A stretch of 22,979 nucleotides of DNA, taken from NCBI GenBank assembly GCA_004151065.3, contig NWUY0300061529.1:23424-46402 (forward strand), given 5' to 3'. Positions 8,988 through 18,546 of the stretch are shown one piece after another. Position 1 is the first letter of the stretch; each line of letters opens with the position of its first letter. This DNA is from Larix sibirica (Eukaryota > Streptophyta > Pinopsida > Pinales > Pinaceae). A program made the translations under genes and the position numbers. Under the pieces are notes generated by a model. It saw only the letters and a program-made list of their open reading frames with translations, was not told the DNA's origin and did no database searches.

Positions 8988-10349
8988 AACAAAACATTTG
9001 CTCATCCTGAAGAGAACAGGAAGATGGAAAATTGAAGGATTGTTAATACAAACTCTTATTCAAATATTGTTTATGGTGGCGGTATACTAGATGTGGAATT
9101 TAATTGATCGTCTTCACTGCAGATTTCTAATATTGCTTTGGAAGAAGAGAAGATAGAGCTAAGTATTTTCGGATAATAGATCTAGTACTGAACAACATTT
9201 GCGTACTATGTCTAGAACTAACTCAACATCGGCTAACAATTTAGTCTTGTAAGGCACCAAAGAGACTTCAACTTGTTGTTTCAGAGAAGAAGAGTGTCCA
9301 ATAAAACAAACAGTTGGTCTACTTGAAGCTCCACGGTCGCTCAAGCTTGTGAATCAACTAGTAGTGAAAGATGGGGGCTCGGAAGAGTGAATGGTGATAA
9401 GGATATGAGAATTAACTCCTGATTATAGAACATTGAGGTCTCTCAAAATTTTCATATATCATGAGTTGTGATATTCCTATCATTCGTTGGTCAACTAAAT
9501 ATTCATATATCATGAAAGGTGATAGGTAACGATCAATGAGGTGTGACAAAATTCATTTGCATGGCTGCAAATATTCTCATAGAATATTAAGGGGAAAGGA
9601 ATGGGACTTTGGAAAGAAATTTGCATGATTTCCATCGGATTTCGGTTTGGTGGGATGCAGTGTCTATAATGATTTGTATAGCTAGAGGAAAGGAGAAGGA
9701 GTGTAATTTCGATATGATGTGAATTAGACTGAGGGGGATATGAAAAATGTTTAGGTAAGGTTTGAAGGTTGTCATGATTCTTTCTTGCAAAAGCCATATA
9801 TTTTACCTGGGAATCATACTCATGCCAGCAGAGCAATGCCTTGGAAATCGAATTCATGTCGTGACGGCATCAATTTTTAATGATGGCACCTCAAATGCAG
9901 TAGGTGACAGCATTAATAGCGGTGCTGGTGATTGACAGCTATTTCTCTCATGTGGTGAGTCTTTCACTGTAAGCTTCAGTCAATGATCGTCGTATCTTCT
10001 TCATCGGGGTCAGTCATGGTAAAATACGTCATAAGGCACTCGTTCAGTCGATCGACTTATTCTGTGATGGTTTGAATGCTCCTTCAGTCATCGTCGATAA
10101 GTTATGGGTGCGTTTTTGTGACTCATCCTCCTGCTTTGTCTTTCCTCGTCTTGCTTACTCTAGTCTACCATCATTGTATTGCAATTATTCGTGCCATTAT
10201 CCATGTCTTAGATCCTTTTTATATCGGTTTTGGGTATGTTAATTTTTTATAATTGCTTTTCTTAACTAATGTAGTTAGACTAACTAATATATAGATTAAT
10301 TGAAAACCTGGGGCACGAAGGTCGACCAAATGGAGATATAGCCATTGGT
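8988..10349 (-). other. Element B region between integrase and 3' LTR, unassigned
   Basis: About 1.36 kb separates the end of integrase from the polypurine tract. Open minus-strand pieces exist at 9344-9159 (contains RPTVCFIGHSSSLKQQVEV) and 9857-9510 (contains CWHEYDSQVKYMAFARK), but I recognise no family. Neither shows the signal peptide and transmembrane pattern of an envelope-like protein. GTCGA/GTCAG words recur at about 9950-10110. A duplicated word TTCATATATCATGA occurs at about 9448 and 9502. It may be a long 3' untranslated region or a lost extra gene. Confidence 0.4.
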
Positions 10350-10520
10350 CAATGTCATTTAGGTTCTATGCTTTGTATATTTAATTTTAATCTTTCATCA
10401 TTGATGATTTTTTGTGAAACTCTTCCGTGTAATTTTTTTAGTCAGATGGTCCCATTGTTATTTATTTCTTCAACTATGTATGGACCAAGCCAAGCTATAT
10501 GCAGTTTTTTCATCTTCACT
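10350..10520 (-). pseudogene. Element B integrase C-terminal (GPY-type) module
   Basis: The minus strand reads VKMKKLHIAWLGPYIVEEI, then NNNGTI, a stop, LKKLHGRVSQKI and NDERLKLNI, ending in a stop near 10350. WLGPYIV with the following NGT/L pattern is the GPY/F module at the integrase C-terminus of Ty3/Gypsy elements. It is separated from the rest of the integrase (11758 and above) by the microsatellite, the LINE-like fragment and the gap, where normally only a few tens of residues would lie between. Confidence 0.85.
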
Positions 10521-10526
10521 GATTTT

Positions 10527-10568
10527 TATATATATACATATATATATATATATGTATGTATGTATTTT
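10527..10568. repeat. (TA)n/(TGTA)n microsatellite
   Basis: TATATACATATATATATATATG-type sequence followed by three TGTA units, ending at two ambiguous bases (10569-10570). It sits exactly where integrase coding breaks off, at the edge of the LINE-like fragment. Confidence 0.85.
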
Positions 10569-10570
10569 NN

Positions 10571-11168
10571 CTATGCAGGGCCTCAATGTTTCAATTCCAT
10601 CTCAAACCAATATTGTCTTATTATTTTCTACCTGGACTGAGCATTATCCCTTAACGATTAAAAGCAAATCTTTATGGGCCAAAATTTGGATGGCAACCCC
10701 AAAATACCTTTGCTAGGAAGTATGGCTATCCAGAAATGAGAGCATCTTCAATAACATGTTGTGCACCCCAGCAATTGTTGTAATGAAAATCAAAGCATTG
10801 CTTTTGGAGACGGTGGAAAATCGCCCAATTAGTAAAGATAACTCGCTTCTTCCGGCTGAGAAAAGCTGGATTGGGGCTCCATTGCTGTGAATTAGGAATA
10901 AGATACCTGCCCGTCCAACCAGNTAAGTTTGATCTAGCTCCTATAGTTGAAGTTTCATTTCAAATTATGAGTGAATGAGTTTGCTTATGAAATGACTGAT
11001 GTGATGCTTTAAGGAATAATACAGGCTGGCAGCAGGTATAATTTTCTGTATATGCATATGTGCTGCTAGATTGTCCAATCATATTTGCGCAGGTTTCAAA
11101 AAAAATCATAGCAGGAAAATATGATGGCATAGCATGAATTATGTTGGACGACACTTGGCTCAAAGCAG
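10571..11168 (+). mobile_element. LINE-like (non-LTR) ORF2 C-terminal fragment nested in element B
   Basis: One plus-strand frame from 10577 reads GLNVSIPSQTNIVLL, STWTEHYPLTIKSKSLW, WMATPKYLC, a stop (TAG, probably an old Trp), then EVWLSRNESIFNNML and IVVMKIKALLLETVENRP to a stop near 10890. The pattern P-K-[YF]-[LV]-C-W-x-[IV]-W-L-x-R-N-x-x-[IV]-F, followed by a K-I-K-A-L-L helix, is what follows the RT/zf-RVT region in plant LINE ORF2 proteins. The family call is from memory of that motif. After 10890 I see no clear coding (ambiguous base at 10922). The right end is hidden in the gap, so neither a poly-A tail nor a target duplication can be seen. Confidence 0.65.
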
Positions 11169-11757
11169 NNNNNNNNNNNNNNNNNNNNNNNNNNNNNNNN
11201 NNNNNNNNNNNNNNNNNNNNNNNNNNNNNNNNNNNNNNNNNNNNNNNNNNNNNNNNNNNNNNNNNNNNNNNNNNNNNNNNNNNNNNNNNNNNNNNNNNNN
11301 NNNNNNNNNNNNNNNNNNNNNNNNNNNNNNNNNNNNNNNNNNNNNNNNNNNNNNNNNNNNNNNNNNNNNNNNNNNNNNNNNNNNNNNNNNNNNNNNNNNN
11401 NNNNNNNNNNNNNNNNNNNNNNNNNNNNNNNNNNNNNNNNNNNNNNNNNNNNNNNNNNNNNNNNNNNNNNNNNNNNNNNNNNNNNNNNNNNNNNNNNNNN
11501 NNNNNNNNNNNNNNNNNNNNNNNNNNNNNNNNNNNNNNNNNNNNNNNNNNNNNNNNNNNNNNNNNNNNNNNNNNNNNNNNNNNNNNNNNNNNNNNNNNNN
11601 NNNNNNNNNNNNNNNNNNNNNNNNNNNNNNNNNNNNNNNNNNNNNNNNNNNNNNNNNNNNNNNNNNNNNNNNNNNNNNNNNNNNNNNNNNNNNNNNNNNN
11701 NNNNNNNNNNNNNNNNNNNNNNNNNNNNNNNNNNNNNNNNNNNNNNNNNNNNNNNNN
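11169..11757. other. Assembly gap (589 n)
   Basis: A run of unknown bases. To its right the element B integrase reads into it (minus strand, ...QKAWHD); to its left lies non-integrase sequence. The gap therefore hides one edge of the insertion. Open frames reported across the gap are artefacts. Confidence 0.99.
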
Positions 11758-12480
11758 GTCATGCCATGCTTTCTGTTGTTGTTTTTGGACCTCCTGGTGA
11801 TGAATTGCTAACTGGAATTGCTCTTCTAGTTTTGTTAAATCGAAATTTATGTTTTGTTTGGATTTGTCAATGTCTAAGTGAATTATATTTGCAATAATTG
11901 GTGCTTTATGTTTAAATTGTGACGGGATGACTACTTCTTGTCCATAGACGAGTTTAAAGGGAATTTTTCATGTCGACCTTTTATAGGTTGTTTGGTAGGC
12001 CAATAAAATAGTAGGTATCTTTTCATCCCAAACGTCCTTATTGATGTTACAAAGATTTGTTAATTCTTTCGTTAAATTTTTGTTGAATGCTTCAATAGAT
12101 CCATTCAATTGTGGGTGATATGTTGATCTCTTTTGATGGTCTATCATAAATTCCTTCAGTAGTATTGCAATAGTCTTGTTGATCAAATGTGTCCCTCTGT
12201 CCACCAGTAGGTCCATTATGTGCTTCGTCAATGATATCTTGTGGCTCATGTTCTAGGACACATCATCGAAGTACTTCATCTGGACCTAATTTATATAGGA
12301 ATCTATTTATTAGTGTATGGCGCAGCTTTCATTGTGAGTATTTTCTTTTTCTTTTATGGAATTCCTTCTGGAGCTTTTACTTCTTCACGATGTTGTGTTA
12401 TATCTTCCAATTCCATTGGTACAGCTTCAACTCTAAATAGATGTGTGTCGAGTAGTTCGTCGTCGATCTCGGCAGGGTCT
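11758..12480 (-). pseudogene. Element B integrase relic with internal deletion
   Basis: The N-terminal part reads LYKLGPDEVLR (about 12280-12310), then CVLEHEPQDIIDEAHNGPTGG down to 12200. The first zinc-binding His is in EAHNG. The frame then jumps to LVDRGTHLINKTI (Asp 12199-12201, the second catalytic residue), YHPQLNGSIEAFNK (catalytic Glu), WDEKIPTILLAYQTTYK and KLVYGQEVVIP, on to VQKQQQKAWHD at the gap. The rest of the zinc finger and the first catalytic Asp with its surroundings are missing, roughly 120-130 residues compared with the family. The C-terminal module is displaced to 10350-10520. Confidence 0.9.
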
Positions 12481-12499
12481 TCTCCTATTTCTATTCTTG

Positions 12500-12860
12500 A
12501 TAAATGGTCGGGTCTGACATTAATCTTTCCATGTTGAACTATTATTTCGAATTGAAATTATTGAAATAAAAGTAGCCATCTGCATAGATGGCCATGATGG
12601 AGAAGTTTATTTACTAAATACTTGAGTGCTTGATGATCAATGTAAAATATAAAAGGATTAGATAGCAGATAATGTCGGTATTTTTGTAATGCGAAGCTCA
12701 TGCCTAGAGATTCCCTTTATGTTTTAGAATAGTTTCTTTTTGCCTTATTCAGATTTCTGCTAACATACATGTTAGGGTAGTCCATCCCAGAATCTACAGG
12801 TTGAGTAAGTATTGCACCGAATGCAATACAAGATGTGTCAATATGGACGTGAAATTTGAT
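12500..12860 (-). pseudogene. Element B RNase H relic
   Basis: The minus strand reads FHVHIDTSCIAFGAILTQP (first catalytic Asp in HID), MYVSRNLNKAKRNYS, a stop, RESLGMSFALQKYRHYLL (the Glu), FIFYIDHQALKYLV (second Asp) and NVRPDHLSRIEIGEDPAE (last Asp). All four catalytic carboxylates can be seen. Two stops (in YSKT-RES and after LLLFQ) break it. It follows RT directly, with normal spacing. Confidence 0.92.
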
Positions 12861-12899
12861 TGACCAGTTTGGAAACCGTAGTATTGGGGCTTCGACTAG

Positions 12900-13720
12900 T
12901 TTTATTTTAAGTAGTTCAAAAGATGTCGCACATTCTTGTGACCATATAAAATCTTGATTCTATTTTAGTAATTCTTCGAATGGGTATGTCATATCAGAAT
13001 AATATCTAATAAATTTTCGATAGTAGCCTATGTGACCCAAAAGTATTTTGACCTGATTTGGGTTTACCGATGGTTTTAAGTCAAGAATAACTTTAATTTT
13101 AATGGAGTCAACTTTAATTCATTCCTTGCAAATGGTATGTACTAAAAGTATTCCAATTGTAGTTGAAAATATGCACTTTTTAATATTCAACGATAGTTGT
13201 ATTTTTATTCATCGTTCTATCATAAGTCAGAGGTATTGAGTATGATCTTCTAGCAGTGAGTATATTGTCTAGTCGTCGAAGTAGACAACCATGGTTTTTT
13301 ATAGATATTCTTGAAATTCTTTTACCTCTATTCTTGAGAATATTGTTGGTGCATTCGTTAGACCAAAGGGAGTGACCTTATAGGAAAATGATCCAAATTC
13401 ACAAACAAATTTTGTTTTATGCTTATCTTCTTTAGCAATAGGAACTTGATTATATCCAAAAAATTCGTCGGTGAAGGAATAGGATTCATGACCTGCAACT
13501 TCATTGATGATTTCGTCGGCGAAGTGTGTAGAGAAAGGGTTAATTAAAGTTACTTTATTTATCCCCTTGAAGTCGACACAAGTTCGTAATTTTATTGGGT
13601 CATGTTTCTTTAATTGGAAAACCATGGGCTGGCCCATTCCGAATGGTCGACTGGATATATGATTCTGGTAGATAGCATATTTTCTATTTCTTTCTTTACT
13701 ATGTCTTTATACTTATGTGT
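12900..13720 (-). pseudogene. Element B reverse transcriptase relic (YFDD)
   Basis: An open piece at 13637-13299 reads LRTCVDFKGINKVTLINPF, ADEIINEVAGHESYSFTDEF (first palm Asp present), GYNQVPIAKEDKHKTKFV and YKVTPFGLTNAPTIFSRI. The palm motif YFDD lies at 13272-13283 and is followed at once by TAG where this family has Trp. Downstream come LSLNIKKCIF, KIKVILDLKPSVNP and LLGHIGYYRKFIRYYSDM. A lead-in on the same strand (about 13640-13860) reads LLKEYQDVFPRYFKDL and MGEMKNNIKSD, the usual stretch before Ty3 RT. Confidence 0.94.
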
Positions 13721-14239
13721 TAGTTTATATGGTCACTTCTTGATGGTTCAAGTGTCTGATTTTATGTTGTTTTTCATTTCACCCATTTCTTGTACTAATC
13801 CATTTAAATCTTTAAAATATCTTGGAAAAACATCCTGATATTCTTTTAACAAATTAGTTATTTATGTTATTTGTTGGTCAGACTAGTAGTCTCCTATCTT
13901 TTCCATCTTTGGTTGGTCATAATTTGAAATGTTGACTTCTTTTGTTTTAATTTGTGCATCCATTCATTCTGGTGCTCTTGTTTCATTAATTGGTCGATCA
14001 CCTTCTTTAAATTCTGTAAAGGCTTGAGGGAAATATTTTTTAGTAGGTCTTTATTTTTCTGTCTTTTCCTTTGCGTCGACTTTCATAAAGGTTTTTATAG
14101 GTTTTACTATGCAAGGATGATTTTTTTCCATCTAAATATTTTGCCTGTAGTTTTATCATTTTCAATTTCTAGTTGAGTTGACCGATAGGTTGATCAGGTC
14201 GTGATATTATTACATATCAACTATGGTCATTCTGCTGGG

Positions 14240-14640
14240 GTCGACATAACATTGCTCATTGATTGTGTAAAAATTTTAATTTATTTGACTACTTCTTTGA
14301 TGCATTATTCTTCCAGGTTAAATGACAAATCTCTTATAAAAATATCCTTCAACTCTTTCCAATTAAATGTTTCTCCTCTAGCTTCTTCCATCTTATACTA
14401 TTTGTTTGGTAAGTCTTCCAGTGTATCTAGGAATAGATGAGGATATATTCTTTCATCCCTGTATTCCAGTCGTTTCCATTCATTTTCGCATATATTAATA
14501 TGGTGAACTGGATATTGGCCTTGTAAAAATTTTGGTATTTCGGTTTGAGATGTGATTTCTTTTCTCCAAAGCATTCGACAAAATATGTCAACGTCGTAGT
14601 CCATGTTTGGAGGCGGGAATAGTGTGTATCCAACCATCTT
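14240..14640 (-). pseudogene. Second capsid-like (retrotrans_gag-type) stretch of element B, between PR and RT
   Basis: An open minus-strand piece at 14637-14398 reads MVGYTLFPPPNM, FCRMLWRKEITSQTEIPKFL, then ERIYPHLFLDTLEDLPNK. After a TAG where Trp is expected it continues YKMEEARGETFNWKELKDIF and IRDLSFNLEE. The pattern L-x-x-L-x3-[AP]-x2-W-Y ... W-x2-[LM]-[KR]-x2-F is that of the capsid region of plant Gag. It lies between protease (15.4-15.2 kb) and RT (13.7 kb), whereas Gag should be upstream of protease. It may be a duplicated Gag module, a fused protein or a nested remnant. Confidence 0.55.
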
Positions 14641-14817
14641 GATTCCTGGATAGTGAAGGTTTTGACCAAACTTTGAAGATGGCCTTGTTCACTAATGTTT
14701 TAAGAGACTTTGTATATATGTATAGTCGACGATTCTCATTCTTTGTATTGAAGCGATGGAATACTTGTCAGTTCCTTCTTTGTTGGAATGATCGTCGGGT
14801 ATTCTCTTATTTTCTTT

Positions 14818-15200
14818 TCAAAAAAATTGGAATAATGGATATAGTAAAGCATTGTTGCACTCTTTTTCTAGGAATGGCTTTGAACGACTAGCATTCACGA
14901 GCTTGTGCTTCATAGTTTTCCATTTTCTAGTTATAAATTTTCGAGTCGGAATTGTCTCTGATAGACATAAGAGTTCCCAAGTGGATTTCTCCATGGTCGT
15001 TTGGTTCCACGGAATCTTCATTATTTTGGAATATTTAATATAGTGGTCGGATGTCGGCGTCGTTATCGTCAAGTTCGACCCATGGTTTTCACTGGGATGG
15101 GTTAATAGGTACAATTGATTTATTTCCTCCTCCTTTGAGTTTATTTCTATATTTTTCAAGAGAAATAGAATCTTCCATTTTTCATCCCCAAGGTTGACCA
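14818..15200 (-). pseudogene. Element B protease-RT linker relic
   Basis: The frame reads MEDSISLEKYRNKLKGGGNK, SIVPINPSQ, a stop, KPWVELDDNDADIRPLY, a stop, IFQNNEDSVEP and HGEIHLGTLMSIRDN, followed by KMENYEAQAREC. The acidic, hydrophilic composition suits a linker after the protease. The longer open frame on the same strand (15201-14818) is in a different frame and reads through fewer stops by chance; the linker frame is favoured because it continues the protease context. Confidence 0.55.
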
Positions 15201-15237
15201 ACTAAAACTGGGAAGGATGTAGATCCTTCTCTTGGGT

Positions 15238-15470
15238 CTATAATTTCAAAGTCGAGGTATGTACTAATTCCCATATTGTAGTTTTGACATTTTTCAATAC
15301 TCCATTGGGTTCAAATAGTCCTTGGTCAGCAAGTTTAATATATATTATTGATTCTGCTAGTCGAAGTTGACCCATGCTTTCCCATGTCAATCTTGTCATT
15401 ATATTAGCTTGCAACCCAAAGTCGAGCACGACTTGTGAAATAAAGAATCCTTCAAATTCTAGGTCGATGA
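15238..15470 (-). pseudogene. Element B retropepsin (aspartic protease) relic
   Basis: It reads FEGFFISQVVLDFGLQANIM, RLTWESMGQLRLAES, IYIKLADQGLFEPNGVLKNV and KTTIWELV. The catalytic triplet D-[ST]-G is D-F-G at 15415-15423, one C-to-T change from D-S-G (TCT to TTT). The LADQG and GxLKNV words are the flap and downstream strands of plant Ty3 proteases. It ends in a stop at 15238. The protease sits directly after the zinc-knuckle region, as expected. Confidence 0.88.
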
Positions 15471-15814
15471 GAGGGTTAATATCTACTTTATCTTGTTTAT
15501 TCAGACTACAGATATTTTTAGTAATTCTTTCATTCTATGAGTTATTTCTAATATGATACATTAAATCAATTGATCGTGCAACTGCTTCTTGTTTTGTTAA
15601 GAGTTATAATAACTCATTGAGCATTTTATTTCTATGTTTTGCATTATTTTCTTTTGAATCAATTTGTGCAAATATTTATGTAGCATTGTAAAATATTTTG
15701 TTATGCTTCAGTGGATTAGGGTATTCATCTTGTTTTCTTGTTTTCTTGTTTTCTTTATATCTTTGTAACCGAGGGACTATCCCCACCAATTCTTGTACCT
15801 CGTCTGGTAATAAT

Positions 15815-16020
15815 TTAAAAATTCTTAGTATTCAGTGCTTCATTTTTAGGAACACAAGACAAGGTGTTAACATTCTTTATTTTATTAAGTGCTTCTAGCA
15901 TAATGGGGCACTCCTCTAATTTTTTCTCCCCAATGCCACATTTTGTACAAAATTTTACATATGTCATGTATTTCCATGGGCAGTCGGAACTTAAATGTTC
16001 TTCATTGTAGCACACGAGCA
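15815..16020 (-). pseudogene. Element B Gag nucleocapsid: two zinc knuckles
   Basis: The first knuckle spans 15980-16020. Its first Cys (TGC at 16018-16020) is in one frame, and CYNEEHLSSDC follows in another because one base is missing between the first two Cys codons (5 instead of 6 bases). The second knuckle at 15908-15949 is CTKCGIGEKKLEEC, with Lys in place of the zinc-binding His. A basic Asn/Gly/Arg-rich stretch (WNNDHRNNGNNRQEGYNYRG) precedes them at about 16030-16130. Downstream comes NVNTLSCVPKNEALNTKN. These domains package the element RNA in functional relatives. Confidence 0.9.
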
Positions 16021-16599
16021 TCGTGGTTTATTCTGACCTGGTGGTCAGTATACTCGATTTTTATATCTTCCTCGATAGTTGTATCCTTCTTGTCGATTGT
16101 TTCCATTGTTGCGATGGTCATTATTCCAACTGTCCTAACCTTTATGTTCGACCATCTGGGTCTAGTACATCGTGTGGTAATTTGCAATAGTTTTTAAGTT
16201 CTTTATGCACTCTATATTCAAATGTTGTGTTGTTTGAAAAATTCCACGCCATTTTTTATTTACATTGTCGTCATTATACGAACAGTTTTTAGTCGAGTGA
16301 GGCTCAAATATTTCATAGATATCACAAATTAGCTTGTCTGTGCAATCTTGAATTTTTCTGGCTTTCGTTCTTCTGGAAACATTTTTGGGTTCTCTTCCAG
16401 TTGTTCCATTTCCCTTTCGTATATGTTACGATCGTTATGATATTTCATCTTTTCATCATAGGGACAGGTATCTTTGGTATGTGCTTCTCGGAGCATATGG
16501 TAGCCCATAGGTCATTATGTCTCATTGTGAGATGTTGCAATGATTTCTGCATAGTTTCAATATTTTCTTCAAGTCATTTTATGGAAGGTCTAGTTAGGT

Positions 16600-17104
16600 A
16601 ATGTCTTTGTTTCTACTCTTAAAAAATTCTTCAGGACGTCGTCATATGATGTGTATTCATGCATTAGTAATGGCGTCTTGATTCTCGGCTGAAGGCATTC
16701 GACAAAGAATTGGATCACTAGCGTCGGGTCCATTTTTTATGGCATATGACTAAGGATATCTTTAAATATTTTTTCATATTATCATACATACTCTCCTATT
16801 CTTTGTTTAATATGATTCAATTTGTGTCCAACCAGATGCTTGGTATCGTCAGTCTTAAAGAACTCTAGAAAGTTATCTTTTATTTGTTGTTTTGTCTTTG
16901 GATCTTCTTCAAGAAAGTTAATGTACCAATGACAATACCATGTGAGTGTTCTATTTCTAATTCCTCCTCCAAACTGTGCAATCTATTGATTCTCATCATC
17001 AATAAGGTTAGCTTTCCAAATGGTTTTATAGACAAACCAATGTTTCTTAGGGTCACCATCCCCTTCAAAAATAGGAGTATTAACTAGAATACGGAAAGCC
17101 ATTT
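16600..17104 (-). pseudogene. Element B Gag capsid region
   Basis: Starting near an ATG at 17104 the minus strand reads MAFRILVNTPIFEGDGDPKK, WFVYKTIWKANLIDDENQ, a stop, IAQFGGGIRNRTLTWY, WYINFLEEDPKTKQQIKDNF, LEFFKTDDTKHLVGHKLNHI, KQRIGEYVW, a stop, then YEKIFKDILSHMP and LVIQFFVECLQPRIKTPLL. This is the retrotrans_gag-type capsid domain, ending just before the stretch that leads to the zinc knuckles. Stops are mostly Gln/Trp/Lys positions turned to TAG or TAA. The reading frame is continuous with coding sequence upstream. Confidence 0.85.
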
Positions 17105-18546
17105 TAATAGATCTAGTTTTATTTATACTTACTATAGAAAACTAACTGATTGGCCGACTTACTACTTGAATTTTACTATTGGATTCTTGAGGATGTGATT
17201 GGTACCACCACAGAAGTACTTCTTTTGCAGACTCTTCGTCGCAAGTTCAGTTCTCTGATGGGTTAGGCGCTTCAATCAATAATGTTGCTAGCAGGGGGTT
17301 ACCTCCATATGTTCTCAATAAAATAAGTTAAAAGTGTGTCTTCCAAATTCAGGTGTGAAGGTAATCCAATTACCATGTTTCCGAGTGTTGAATCATCAAC
17401 CTATCTCCAATTCATCCACATTTGTCTAGTCAATTCCATATACTAATGTCGCATGGATTTAGTCCCATGTCGCACTCGAATATTTGTCTAATGATCGGCC
17501 TAGTCGTCATTATCATTGGTACAAAGTCGACAAGAGTCGAAGCATCTAGGATTGCAATACGCAAAGTTTTTGGAGTCAACACCATCACGTTTGACTGATC
17601 TACGGGTGTTGGCACCTCACCTTTTCTCTCATCAAGTTGAAATTCCCTCGACTCGGGAAGGTCTTCCGGTTGCTCGATCATCTCACTCGGATTCTTCATA
17701 CTTATTTTTTCGCATAATGGACTAGCAATATTTCAGCTACTCTCATCGCTTGTACCTTTTTTCTCTTTCTAATTTATGAACTTTTTGTTACTTATTTATG
17801 AGCGGTTGGGCACTTGGTTACTCAGAGCAGACTCAAATTTTTGTAGGGATTCATTCTTTTATTCTTCCTTCGAATACCATCATGCTTTTATTCAGAAACA
17901 CATGGATGGTGACCCCCCATTTTCAACCCTACTCTTATTGTTCAACGAAGGTTGATTCAGCAATGGACTTCATTTGTTTAAGAAATATTCCCACTGATGT
18001 TCATTGGCGAAGTGGTCACACTCTTTTTTCTATTTCTCCCGAACTGATGCAATAGGAATGTCCAACAGAGGTTGTGGTTTGACTATATGACCAGCTCCAT
18101 TTTCAATTAGAAATTTGCATAAAAAACTTGGTATAGAAAAATAGAACCCTTCGTGAAGGTTGACATAAAATATTCATCGAACTTGGTCGGCGGATGATCT
18201 TTCTTCTACAACTTGTTCTTCAAATAAATCTTTGCATATCTTTTCATGCCACTCGCATAGATTCGTTTTTCCTCTGTTGTAGATATTATGCATTATAAGT
18301 ATTTCATTTTGGGCACTTAACTTGGTCATGAACAACGTCAAGGAATTTCTTTATTTAACAGGGAACTGCTTCTTTAAATATTTTATGGGACTCAGTGAAG
18401 AAGTTCTCCCTTTCCTGTGCAATTGTTAGCTTGTTCTACCTTGCATAATTCTGGATGTAATTTGTTATTTTATTTTCCCACCACTCTCGAATCTCTTGTT
18501 CAATTAGCATTTCATTATGATTATGTACTATTGGGAATGGAACCAA
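17105..18546 (-). pseudogene. Element B coding region between 5' LTR and capsid (extra ORF or Gag N-terminal extension)
   Basis: About 1.44 kb between the 5' LTR and the capsid region looks coding. One frame runs from the LTR edge (18546) to about 18300: MLIEQEIREWWENKI, IQNYAR, a stop, NKLTIAQERENFFTESHKIF, KKFLDVVHDQVKCPK. From 18287 a second frame runs on, through stops but without a frame change, to the capsid: LCEWHEKICKDLFEEQVVEE, NLHEGFYFSIPSFLCKFLIE, VKPQPLLDIPIA, HQWEYFLNK, then the open piece 17699-17430 (PEDLPESREFQLDERKGEV). I recognise no domain. The first part is charged and helix-like. Whether it is a separate protein or the N-terminal part of Gag cannot be told from one broken copy. 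Confidence 0.6.
18529..18546 (-). promoter_or_regulatory. Primer-binding site position of element B
   Basis: Directly after the 5' LTR the minus strand reads TTGGTTCCATTCCCAA. TGG one base after the LTR end is the usual start of a site complementary to a tRNA 3' CCA end. I cannot match the following bases to a particular tRNA (they are not the initiator Met site), and the site may be mutated. Confidence 0.55.

Noticed and set aside
9510-9857. Envelope-like protein downstream of integrase in element B
   Set aside because: I see no signal peptide, no clear transmembrane helix and no family motif, and the open length is modest.
11134-11811. Long open frames of about 200-225 codons on both strands
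   Set aside because: They consist almost wholly of unknown bases in the assembly gap.
14818-15201. 127-codon minus-strand ORF as a real protein
   Set aside because: The neighbouring frame gives the linker that continues from the protease (KPWVELDD, DADIRPLY); this frame is open by chance.
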